6,507 nt of DNA, from contig JBLKOW010000060.1 of the NCBI GenBank assembly GCA_047603135.1, positions 1 to 6,507 of the forward strand, given 5' to 3'. Within the stretch, counting starts at the first letter, position 1; each line of letters starts with the position of its first letter. This DNA comes from JACJVV01 sp047603135 (GTDB lineage: Archaea > Nanobdellota > Nanobdellia > Woesearchaeales > JACJVV01). The notes beneath the pieces were generated by a model that had not been told where the DNA came from, ran no database searches, and saw only the letters and a program-made list of their open reading frames with translations. Position numbers and translations under genes: made by a program. This document shows, in pieces, positions 1-5,327 of the stretch.

Positions 1-28
1 GAGTGAAAATAAGTAAAAATGCTCAAAA

Positions 29-520
29 CTACTCACCAATATCAAATGATAGCTCCACACTTCCGCTCAGTTCAAGTTTTCGAAGTGCGACACCTGCCAT
101 TCCGAACATAAGTTTTGATGCTTTTACACTATCAGTGTCTTTATATTTATCTGACAGATAAATAACTTCACCAACTCCTGACTGTATGATTAATTTAGCA
201 CATTCATTACATGGAAATAATGCAACATACATTCGTGCTCCTTTCAAATCCTTAGTTGAATTAAGAATTGCGTTTGCTTCTGCGTGTACTACATATGGGT
301 ATTTTGTTTCAGTCATACCTTTTGCAGTATCTCGCGCCCAGGGTAATTTATCATCTGAACAGCCAATAGGAAACCCATTATATCCAATACCAATAATGTG
401 GTTTCGTTGATTTACGATGCATGCACCAACTTGTGTGCTTGGGTCTTTGCTTCGCTTTGCAGAAAGAATTGCAATCCCCATAAAATATTCATCCCATGAA
501 ATATAATCGTCTCGTTTCAT
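29..520 (-). CDS. Deoxycytidylate (dCMP) deaminase
   Basis: Zinc-dependent cytosolic enzyme that converts dCMP to dUMP, the substrate of thymidylate synthase. The 163-residue protein has the full cytidine/deoxycytidylate deaminase signature: HAEANAI supplies zinc ligand H79 and catalytic E81, and PCNECAK supplies zinc ligands C104 and C107. The segments SKDPSTQVGACIVN (24-37), GIGYNGFP (44-51), LPWARD (59-64) and TKYPYV (72-77) are typical of the dCMP-specific branch rather than tRNA or free-cytidine deaminases. Length is close to the single-domain animal enzyme (about 178 residues), and from memory the sequence is strikingly like it. It is the last gene of the nrdR operon, and its ATG overlaps the kinase stop codon as ATGA at 517-520. 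A strong SD lies just upstream inside the kinase gene. Function is near certain; allosteric control by dCTP/dTTP, known in the family, cannot be read here. Confidence 0.95.
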   Translation of the reverse strand: MKRDDYISWDEYFMGIAILSAKRSKDPSTQVGACIVNQRNHIIGIGYNGFPIGCSDDKLPWARDTAKGMTETKYPYVVHAEANAILNSTKDLKGARMYVALFPCNECAKLIIQSGVGEVIYLSDKYKDTDSVKASKLMFGMAGVALRKLELSGSVELSFDIGE

Positions 521-1074
521 TTTGTTTCACCTATAATTGAGTCTATCTGTTCATGTAGTGCCTCAAATGTACTATTATTATCAATATGATAATCTGCCAT
601 CTTCATACAAAGTGCAACATTTTGCTTGTACATATCATCATTTTTCATTTCTTTTTCTTCTTGAAGTGCAAATGCTTCAAAGGTAACTGAATCAGTTTCA
701 TTTCCTCTGCTTGTTATCCGCTGATATCGTACTTGTTGGTCTGCATCAATTGCAAGCAAAATAAAGTGAGGCTTTTCTCGGAGTGCACTTACTTCACCAA
801 CTGCGCGAATACTCTCGATAATACTTGGCTTTCCACTTTGTAGTGCCTGCATATAGAGTTGTTCAATAATATAACTTGGTCCATGCTTTTGTCGCAAGTC
901 ATTAGCAACTTCAATCATTGAATCGCGGTTAAGAGGAAGTTTTCGTTTAGTGATTTCTTCAGTAAGGAATGCTCGCACAGAAAAATGCGTGAATCCTTTT
1001 TTAGAAAGATATTCAACAACCACTCCTTTGCCAGCTCCTGCAGGCCCTGTTATTCCAATAATGCTTTGTTTCAT
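517..1074 (-). CDS. P-loop kinase-like NTPase (dephospho-CoA/nucleotide kinase fold, UPF0200-like)
   Basis: A 185-residue soluble NTPase. The N-terminal Walker A is GPAGAGKG (10-17), with K16 and a glycine after the lysine as in adenylate-kinase-type folds. IIESIR (85-90) resembles the DGIR-type motif of archaeal UPF0200 and dephospho-CoA-kinase-like proteins. RYQRITSRG (116-124) has the arginine spacing of a LID segment, and DYHIDNNST (161-169) resembles the conserved 'D-x-x-I-x-N' tail of the fold. It sits between nrdR (14 bp upstream) and the dCMP deaminase (4 bp overlap). From memory, fungal dCMP deaminases such as yeast Dcd1 carry an N-terminal domain of similar design, so a nucleotide-linked role (dNMP kinase, or partner of the deaminase) is a reasonable inference. 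The substrate is unproven. Upstream of the ATG only a weak GAG-type SD is visible. Confidence 0.8.
   Translation of the reverse strand: MKQSIIGITGPAGAGKGVVVEYLSKKGFTHFSVRAFLTEEITKRKLPLNRDSMIEVANDLRQKHGPSYIIEQLYMQALQSGKPSIIESIRAVGEVSALREKPHFILLAIDADQQVRYQRITSRGNETDSVTFEAFALQEEKEMKNDDMYKQNVALCMKMADYHIDNNSTFEALHEQIDSIIGETK
527..532 (-). promoter_or_regulatory. Shine-Dalgarno site of the dCMP deaminase gene
   Basis: On the minus strand the motif AGGTGA lies six bases upstream of the deaminase ATG. It is complementary to the CACCU region of the archaeal 16S rRNA 3' end. It falls in the last codons of the kinase gene and supports the ATGA-overlap start at 520. It implies translation from the polycistronic transcript rather than from a separate promoter. 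Confidence 0.75.
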
Positions 1075-1088
1075 TGTATCTCTTAACG

Positions 1089-1544
1089 TTATTTTTTATG
1101 AGTTAATTTTTTGAGTTCTTCTTTAAATGAATCAAGGTCTGCAAAGTCTCTATAGACTGATGCAAATCGAATATATGCTACCTTGTCTTTGCGCTTCAAA
1201 TATTTCATTATTTTTTCGCCAACATCGCGCGATGTAACTTCGTTTGAGTCTTTTCGTCGCAGCTCTGTTTCAATCTTGTTAGCCATTTCTTCAATATCAT
1301 CAGAACTAATTGGTCTTTTTTCACATGCCTTGAATAATCCGCTTAATAGCTTTTGCCTGCTAAATGCTTCTCTATCACCATTCTTCTTAATGACGTAAAG
1401 GGTAGTCATTTCAGGTCTTTCATACGTAGTAAATCGTTTACCACATTTAAGGCATTCACGTCTTCTTCGAATAGAAATATCATCTGGACTTGGTCTTTTA
1501 TCAACCACTTTATTCTCGCTATGATAACAAAAAGGACATTTCAT
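1089..1544 (-). CDS. nrdR: Transcriptional repressor NrdR
   Basis: Nucleotide-sensing repressor. In bacteria it controls ribonucleotide reductase genes by binding ATP or dATP through an ATP-cone and DNA through a zinc ribbon. The 151-residue length is normal for the family. Zinc ribbon: CPFC (C3, C6) and CLKC (C31, C34), with VVDKRPSPD (13-21) and IRRRREC (25-31) between, as in canonical NrdR. GKRFTTYER (35-43) follows. The ATP-cone spans about 47-137, from the YVIKKNGDREAF start to VAYIRFASVYRDF (122-134). It is the first gene of a minus-strand operon with the kinase and dCMP deaminase, under an archaeal-type TATA box placed for a leaderless transcript. The family is mainly bacterial, so ancient transfer is likely, but codon use does not stand out by eye. 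No palindrome matching the bacterial NrdR box was seen upstream, so the target genes are unknown. Confidence 0.95.
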   Translation of the reverse strand: MKCPFCYHSENKVVDKRPSPDDISIRRRRECLKCGKRFTTYERPEMTTLYVIKKNGDREAFSRQKLLSGLFKACEKRPISSDDIEEMANKIETELRRKDSNEVTSRDVGEKIMKYLKRKDKVAYIRFASVYRDFADLDSFKEELKKLTHKK

Positions 1545-1565
1545 ACTTACTCAATCAAAGGTGCC

Positions 1566-1580
1566 TATTTAAGCTTTTCT
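1566..1580 (-). promoter_or_regulatory. BRE/TATA promoter of the nrdR operon
   Basis: On the minus strand a purine-rich AGAAAAG (BRE-like, 1574-1580) precedes CTTAAATA (1566-1573). The TATA centre is about 25 bases from the nrdR ATG at 1544. Transcription should therefore start at or next to the start codon, giving a leaderless message. No SD is visible between promoter and gene. The rest of 1545-1687 shows nothing convincing apart from short A/T-rich inverted repeats. Confidence 0.65.
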
Positions 1581-1687
1581 ACCTTATGAAAGTAAAAAGT
1601 CTGCTTTGTCCATTGAGGTGTTATGGTTCTTGTTAAAGAAATATCTTGTTCTGCGTGCAAGCCAAACTTTTTACACACTAACTTATA

Positions 1688-2461
1688 TCAAAATCCAGCC
1701 CACTCAAGTAATGCATTCCCATAAATAAAAATGAAGATATACTTAATAATTAAGGTAATAGTAATAACTACAACAAATCGTTTGAAAGGAAATCGTAATC
1801 CTCCTGCAGCAAATGTTAAGAGTTGAAATGGCAGTGGTGTGAATGCTGAGACAATTAATGTTGGCGATCCAAATTTGTGCATAAGATAAATTGTTCGTTG
1901 CCATTTTTCATTATGTTCTATACGTTTACTAAAGAGTCTTCCAAATCCATAATTAATAACAAGCCCAAGTACCTGTCCGATAGTTCCTATGAGTATAGCT
2001 AAAACGGGATTAAGTGAAGAACTAAAATAGAGAAATAATGGTTCGAGTGGAATAAATATGAAAAAGAGCGATCCAACTAAAAAAATACTAAATAATCCTA
2101 AATATGTTGGTGTGGTTATATGGAGTTTAATAATCGAGAATACTTCAAATGTTGGCGGATGCATCTGCAATATACGTTCAACTTGGTGAGGTGCGATATA
2201 ATACCATACACAAATTAAAACAATAAACAATAATATTAATCGCCAAACCGTGATTATTTTATGTTTAGGATGATCAGAAAATTCTTCAAGATCTTCTCCT
2301 TTTCCTCCTAAAATAAAAGCAATAACTAAGAAAAATGCTGCAATGGTGAAAAGAACTGCATCAATCGATATACCTAAAATAAATCCAGTAATTTGTGCAT
2401 AATGAACGATATATCCAATAAATCCAATAACTAATCCTGCAATAAAAAAAATGGGTCGCAT
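1688..2461 (-). CDS. VTT/DedA-family (SNARE-associated type) integral membrane protein
   Basis: A 257-residue multi-pass membrane protein. Two hydrophobic helices (about 3-27 and 33-52) and a polar linker (53-68) precede a third helix (72-90). The VTT-type core covers about 118-250. Its marks are FIPLEPLF (136-143, a re-entrant-loop-like segment with P138 and E140), G162-x3-G166-x4-Y171-G-F-G174-R175, and FTPLPFQLLTFAAGG (207-221), which matches the family's 'P-x-P' half-loop. Relatives (DedA, TVP38/TMEM64, VMP1/TMEM41B) move lipids across or between leaflets or affect membrane homeostasis. The substrate of this one cannot be told. The extra N-terminal helical pair is not part of the standard DedA core. 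It is a single gene with its own promoter, divergent from the doxX-like gene. Confidence 0.8.
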   Translation of the reverse strand: MRPIFFIAGLVIGFIGYIVHYAQITGFILGISIDAVLFTIAAFFLVIAFILGGKGEDLEEFSDHPKHKIITVWRLILLFIVLICVWYYIAPHQVERILQMHPPTFEVFSIIKLHITTPTYLGLFSIFLVGSLFFIFIPLEPLFLYFSSSLNPVLAILIGTIGQVLGLVINYGFGRLFSKRIEHNEKWQRTIYLMHKFGSPTLIVSAFTPLPFQLLTFAAGGLRFPFKRFVVVITITLIIKYIFIFIYGNALLEWAGF

Positions 2462-2481
2462 ATACAGTATTTAGTTTTTTC

Positions 2482-2496
2482 ATTTATAATACTTTC
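2482..2496 (-). promoter_or_regulatory. BRE/TATA promoter of the VTT-domain gene
   Basis: Minus-strand TTATAAAT (2482-2489) is preceded by GAAAGTA (2490-2496), a purine-rich BRE-like run. The TATA centre lies about 25 bases upstream of the ATG at 2461, so a leaderless transcript is expected. No SD is present ahead of the ATG. Confidence 0.65.
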
Positions 2497-2528
2497 TAGC
2501 AGTGCCGGTAATCTAAACCCTAACATGA

Positions 2529-2543
2529 ATGTATTTTTTACAT
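2529..2543. repeat. Small inverted repeat in the divergent intergenic region
   Basis: ATGTA (2529-2533), five T residues, then TACAT (2539-2543) form a perfect 5-bp inverted repeat. It lies about 15 bp upstream of the doxX-like gene's TATA box and about 35 bp from the other TATA box. The size and position suit an operator for a dimeric regulator, but arms this short and AT-rich could be chance. The AACCC triplet flanking it (2517-2521, 2544-2549, 2549-2555 approximately) is also noticeable. Confidence 0.25.
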
Positions 2544-2554
2544 AACCCAAACCC

Positions 2555-2567
2555 AAAGCTTTTTATG
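2555..2567 (+). promoter_or_regulatory. BRE/TATA promoter of the DoxX-family gene
   Basis: AAAG (2555-2558) followed by CTTTTTAT (2559-2566) resembles an archaeal BRE/TATA pair. A start of transcription about 25 bases on, near 2588, would leave a leader of roughly 27 bases that contains the SD at 2602-2608. This gene therefore differs from its leaderless neighbours. Confidence 0.5.
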
Positions 2568-2601
2568 CTCAAAAAAGATAATTCTTTTTGTCGTCATTAG
2601 A

Positions 2602-2608
2602 TGGAGGT
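2602..2608 (+). promoter_or_regulatory. Shine-Dalgarno site that decides the DoxX start
   Basis: TGGAGGT contains the SD core GGAGGT (2603-2608), seven bases before the ATG at 2616. The earlier in-frame ATG at 2601 overlaps the SD itself and lacks its own upstream site. The real start is therefore almost certainly 2616, shortening the protein by five residues. Confidence 0.8.
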
Positions 2609-2615
2609 AGATATA

Positions 2616-3140
2616 ATGCATACAAAATCGTGTTGTACTAATAATGAACTTATTACGCTTAGTGCTCGTTTATTTTTAGGATTTATTTTAGTCATGCAAG
2701 GTCTTTCAAAGGCTTTTGCGTTTGATGGTTTTATCGAGATGATGCAGTCACTTATGACATGGTCATCATTACTAGTCACTCCAGCTGCAGTCATCATAAC
2801 CACTGCAGAAATTGTAATTGGTTTCTTGCTAATCTTGGGAGTAATGCAGCGCTGGTCATTATTTGGTGCTGTCCTACTATTCATTGTAATTAATGCAGGT
2901 ATTTTTGTTGGAATGGAAAATGCAATGCCACTTATCATGCAAAATGCAATTTTCGTTATTGTCGCATTAATTGGCTTAAAGTGTGTTCGTGAAAGATCAT
3001 GCTGTAATTATAAAAAGTCATGCTGCATGAACACAAAAGAAACATATCCACCTGTTGAAACAAAAATAGTTGATATGCCTCAAAAGGCACCAAAGAAGAC
3101 TACTAAAAAGAAACGCCGTTCAAAGAAGAAAACAGTATGA
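2616..3140 (+). CDS. DoxX-family four-helix membrane protein with cysteine pairs and Lys-rich tail
   Basis: A 174-residue protein. Four membrane helices are expected (about 12-33, 52-77, 80-100, 103-123). The first helix has the DoxX signature, with R18 followed by LFLGFILVMQGLSK. A second family mark is the AEIVIGFLLILG segment (64-75). DoxX relatives act in the membrane in quinone- or redox-linked roles, but most are uncharacterised. Unusual here are three SCC motifs: KSCC at 4-7, RSCC at 127-130 and KSCC at 134-137. With an even helix number all three face the same side, probably the cytoplasm given the basic flanks. The tail from about 152 is proline/lysine-rich and ends in a run of K and R (157-172). 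The start at 2616 is fixed by the SD. A cytoplasmic metal- or thiol-redox site is possible but is only an inference. Confidence 0.8.
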   Translation: MHTKSCCTNNELITLSARLFLGFILVMQGLSKAFAFDGFIEMMQSLMTWSSLLVTPAAVIITTAEIVIGFLLILGVMQRWSLFGAVLLFIVINAGIFVGMENAMPLIMQNAIFVIVALIGLKCVRERSCCNYKKSCCMNTKETYPPVETKIVDMPQKAPKKTTKKKRRSKKKTV

Positions 3141-3160
3141 TTTTTTTAAACAATTTTTTT
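3141..3160 (+). terminator. Poly-T transcription terminator after the DoxX-family gene
   Basis: Two seven-T tracts (3141-3147 and 3154-3160) follow the stop codon directly, and another T-run starts at 3179. No stem-loop is needed for archaeal termination, which responds to T-tracts on the non-template strand. The next gene has its own promoter, which fits a transcript end here. Confidence 0.5.
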
Positions 3161-3194
3161 CTTCTACTATTCTTACACTTTTTTTCATTACTTT

Positions 3195-3202
3195 TTTAAA
3201 TA
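3195..3202 (+). promoter_or_regulatory. TATA box of the VC0807-like gene
   Basis: TTTAAATA is centred about 24 bases before the ATG at 3222, which predicts a leaderless transcript. No SD is visible between the two. The pyrimidine-rich sequence before the box makes a poor BRE. Confidence 0.6.
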
Positions 3203-3221
3203 AATTCTCAATTAATACTTT

Positions 3222-3932
3222 ATGAAATCAAAATCGCTGTCATTTAACACAGCTCCTAAGCAGAAACAAGAGAATGCGTTTTTGAATATAACTCTTAATA
3301 TAATTATACCTGCAATTATTTTAATGCGTTTTAGTACTGCTGAAACACTCGGTGAACAGCGTGGATTAATTATTGCACTTGCTTTTCCGCTTATATATGG
3401 TATTTATGATTTAATTTATAGAAAAAAATACAATTTTTTCTCAGTCATTGGTTTTATAAGTATTCTTTTAACAGGTGGTATTGGGCTTCTTCGTCTTGAT
3501 CCATTTTGGATAGCTATAAAAGAGGCAGGAATTCCTCTTTTATTTGGTCTTGGGATAATTATAGCATATTACGTAGGGTATCCATTTGTCCATATGTTGT
3601 TATTACAAGTAATTGATGCAGAAAAAGTAAAATCACATTTATCTAAAAAGAAAGAAAAACAGTATAATGACCTTATGCTTTTAGCAACCTATCTTCTTGC
3701 TGCATCATTCCTTGTTTCTGCAGTTTTAAATTATATACTTGCGCGCTGGATAGTACAAAGCCCAGCTGGAACGGCTGCATTCAATGAAGAACTAGGTCGG
3801 ATGACTGCGCTTGCGTTTCCTGTAATAGTCTTGCCCATGACCATTGCTCTTGTCATAATAATTTTCTATGTAATGCACCGCATTGCAAAAATAACAGGTC
3901 TTCGTTTTGAAGAATTATTTAAACAACAATAG
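3222..3932 (+). CDS. Six-helix membrane protein, VC0807-family-like, function unknown
   Basis: A 236-residue integral membrane protein. A basic/polar N-terminus (1-19) precedes about six hydrophobic segments (20-37, 47-66, 72-91, 103-130, 150-175, 196-219). Recognisable pieces are FPLIYGIYDLI (55-65) and LLTGGIGLLRLDPFWIAIKE (82-101). The second resembles the GGIGLL/DP-W-A-KEA stretch that I associate with the VC0807 family of uncharacterised membrane proteins. A charged loop (132-149, rich in K and E) separates helices 4 and 5. The family assignment is from memory and no biochemical role is known to me. It is transcribed alone from its own TATA box and ends only 7 bp before the 3' end of the convergent tRNA gene. 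Confidence 0.65.
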   Translation: MKSKSLSFNTAPKQKQENAFLNITLNIIIPAIILMRFSTAETLGEQRGLIIALAFPLIYGIYDLIYRKKYNFFSVIGFISILLTGGIGLLRLDPFWIAIKEAGIPLLFGLGIIIAYYVGYPFVHMLLLQVIDAEKVKSHLSKKKEKQYNDLMLLATYLLAASFLVSAVLNYILARWIVQSPAGTAAFNEELGRMTALAFPVIVLPMTIALVIIIFYVMHRIAKITGLRFEELFKQQ

Positions 3933-3939
3933 AATAAAA

Positions 3940-4011
3940 TACGCCGGCCGGGATTCGAACCCGGATCAAAGGCTTGGAAGGCCCACATCCTAACCATTGG
4001 ACGACCGACGT
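3940..4011 (-). tRNA. tRNA-Gly (anticodon UCC)
   Basis: A cloverleaf was folded by hand on the minus strand. Acceptor ACGTCGG pairs with CCGGCGT (one U-G pair), U8 follows, and the D-stem is GTCC/GGAT with loop AATGGTTA. The anticodon loop is CTTCCAA with anticodon TCC, reading GGA. The variable loop has four bases, and the T-arm is CCGGG TTCGAAT CCCGG. Discriminator base 73 is A, as in archaeal and eukaryotic tRNA-Gly, and CCA is not encoded. There is no intron. Glycine identity elements C2-G71, C35 and C36 are present. Oddities are A1-U72 instead of the common G1-C72 and an apparent U27-U43 mismatch at the top of the anticodon stem. The gene has its own promoter and runs convergently towards the upstream membrane-protein gene. 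Confidence 0.93.
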
Positions 4012-4036
4012 GTGTTAAACTGGTAAAATCGAGTTC

Positions 4037-4050
4037 ATTTATAAATCTTA
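4037..4050 (-). promoter_or_regulatory. BRE/TATA promoter of tRNA-Gly
   Basis: Minus-strand ATTTATAAAT (4037-4046) is preceded by TAAG (4047-4050). The box centre is about 30 bases from tRNA base 1, leaving a short 5' leader of around five bases for RNase P to remove. Confidence 0.6.
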
Positions 4051-4080
4051 TCGCGTAAATTGTAATCTTTTGAAAAACAT

Positions 4081-4668
4081 TTATCGTGTTTTCTGATTTC
4101 TTCGCATCTGTGAAACAAGCCGTTCAAGCGAGTCGATGCGTTTCATAAGCGCAAGCTTTTCACGATCATTTTGCTCAAGTACACGTGCATATTTATGGAG
4201 CTCAAAGTCTTGCTTTTTGATTCCTGAGCTTACTGCAACAACAGAGTCCATGGCATGTAATACCTTCCCTGTGCGCTCACTCATACTATGGATTTCTTTA
4301 GAAGCGCTATGTAATTCTTCCATTTTGTCTTTGATATTTGTAATATATGTTTGAACTTCTTTTTTTATATCTTGGGTAACTCGTGTAATAACCTCAGTTT
4401 GAAGCTGACTTTTAAGTGTTTTAAAACTTGCAAGTTCTTTTTCAAACTCTTTAATAACACGCTCACTACTCTGAAGCATTGCTGTATGTTGTTTTTCGAG
4501 CTTTTGAAATGCCTCTTTTCTTGCTTCACTCTCATCCTGCAGTTTTTTTTCAACACTCTCTACACGTGTAACTGCTTTTTGTAAAGCATTTGTACTTTTT
4601 TCAATACTTTCACGAAGTGCATCAATATCTTCAACACTTTTTACTGCTTTTGTAATTCTTCCAATCAT
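4081..4668 (-). CDS. Coiled-coil protein of unknown function
   Basis: A 195-residue, highly charged protein with no signal peptide or membrane helix. The region from about 12 to 140 is almost continuous heptad-like helix rich in E, K, Q and L (for example 33-61 and 68-92). A short S/V/G-rich break (141-150, SVVAVSSGI) follows, and then a second basic helix (152-190) ends in RR..K.R. The compact C-terminal part (QDFELHKYARVLEQNDREK, 153-171) looks less random than the coiled coil and may be the conserved functional part. I do not recognise a family. It is the third gene of the DHH/M50 operon, 18 bp after the protease stop. No good SD precedes it. A TATA-like CTATAAAT lies at 4685-4692, but only about 20 bases from the ATG, so a separate promoter is uncertain. 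Confidence 0.8.
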   Translation of the reverse strand: MIGRITKAVKSVEDIDALRESIEKSTNALQKAVTRVESVEKKLQDESEARKEAFQKLEKQHTAMLQSSERVIKEFEKELASFKTLKSQLQTEVITRVTQDIKKEVQTYITNIKDKMEELHSASKEIHSMSERTGKVLHAMDSVVAVSSGIKKQDFELHKYARVLEQNDREKLALMKRIDSLERLVSQMRRNQKTR

Positions 4669-4686
4669 AGTACCACATACTTTAAT

Positions 4687-5325
4687 TTATAGTAATCCTC
4701 GTGCAAAGAATAATAATACACCTATTCCAACCATACTAAAATAAACTGGTTTACTCCATGTAATTATTTTCTTCCCATCAAACACCCAAAAAGGAATCAT
4801 ATTAAAAAGTCCAATCCATGTATTAATCATGGCTCCAAAACTAAAAAAAAGTGTTAATCCACTTGAAATCCCTTCAGTATACATCATCAACATAAGGAAT
4901 ATAATAGCAAGTCCAAAATTAGTTGCAGGTCCTGCAGCAGCAATGATTCCACTTCGCTTAACTCCAACTGGTCCTGAAATCATAACTGCTCCTGGAGCAA
5001 AGAATATGAATCCAAAAAATGACATGGCAATTGCAAGCAAAAGCATACTATCAGCTGATTTAAATTCTGCAGAACACCCGTAGCGCTGTGCAGCAATTTT
5101 ATGTGCAAGTTCATGTAATATGAATGCAATTCCCACAGTTACTGCAGAAAAACCCATAGTTACAAAGAATACTTGCTCAATACTAAACCCTCTGTTATAA
5201 AGAATGCTAAACGCGATTGAGAGTGCAACCCATGATTTAATTAAATCTATTATTTCATATTTGCTGGTTGTGTACTCTCCAAGTTGTATTGACGGATATC
5301 CGAAAGGAGATTGTACTCGTTTCAT
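4687..5325 (-). CDS. M50 (site-2-protease-like) membrane metallopeptidase
   Basis: Intramembrane zinc protease candidate of 212 residues. Zinc motif HELAH is at 71-75 (H71, E72, H75) inside a membrane helix. AAGPATN (130-136) matches the GPxxN segment of M50 proteases. FNMIPFWVFDGKKI (174-187) gives the third zinc ligand, D183, in the usual 'N-x-P-(x)n-DG' context. Five or six hydrophobic segments are visible (about 28-43, 51-72, 92-116, 126-149, 156-178, 193-210). The catalytic set is complete, so it should be active; the substrate is unknown. No PDZ or CBS domain is attached. The start is set at 5325 by a strong SD. An in-frame ATG at 5373 would give 16 extra residues overlapping the DHH gene and is less likely. 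It begins two bases after the DHH stop codon. Confidence 0.88.
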   Translation of the reverse strand: MKRVQSPFGYPSIQLGEYTTSKYEIIDLIKSWVALSIAFSILYNRGFSIEQVFFVTMGFSAVTVGIAFILHELAHKIAAQRYGCSAEFKSADSMLLLAIAMSFFGFIFFAPGAVMISGPVGVKRSGIIAAAGPATNFGLAIIFLMLMMYTEGISSGLTLFFSFGAMINTWIGLFNMIPFWVFDGKKIITWSKPVYFSMVGIGVLLFFARGLL

Positions 5326-5327
5326 GG

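Noticed and set aside
186..410. Plus-strand open frame antisense to the dCMP deaminase
   Set aside because: It lies wholly within a gene with a complete catalytic signature on the other strand and has no recognisable protein features.
1545..1687. Search for an NrdR box (palindrome of ACACWATATATWGTGT type) at the nrdR promoter
   Set aside because: No sequence close to the bacterial consensus was seen by eye. The half-palindromic CTTAAATA is better explained as the TATA box.
1623..1724. Plus-strand 33-codon frame with a CSAC motif between nrdR and the VTT gene
   Set aside because: It has no SD, overlaps the 3' end of the VTT gene, and contains only one cysteine pair. It is likely chance.
2601..2615. 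Upstream in-frame ATG for the DoxX-family gene
   Set aside because: It is part of the GGAGGT Shine-Dalgarno region that serves the ATG at 2616, and it has no SD of its own.
2597..2938. Minus-strand open frame antisense to the DoxX-family gene
   Set aside because: The plus-strand protein has the SD, the promoter and the DoxX signature. The antisense translation is a low-complexity shadow.
3940..4080. tRNA-Gly as an attachment site for an integrated element
   Set aside because: No integrase gene, and no repeat of the tRNA 3' end, was found on either side within the window.
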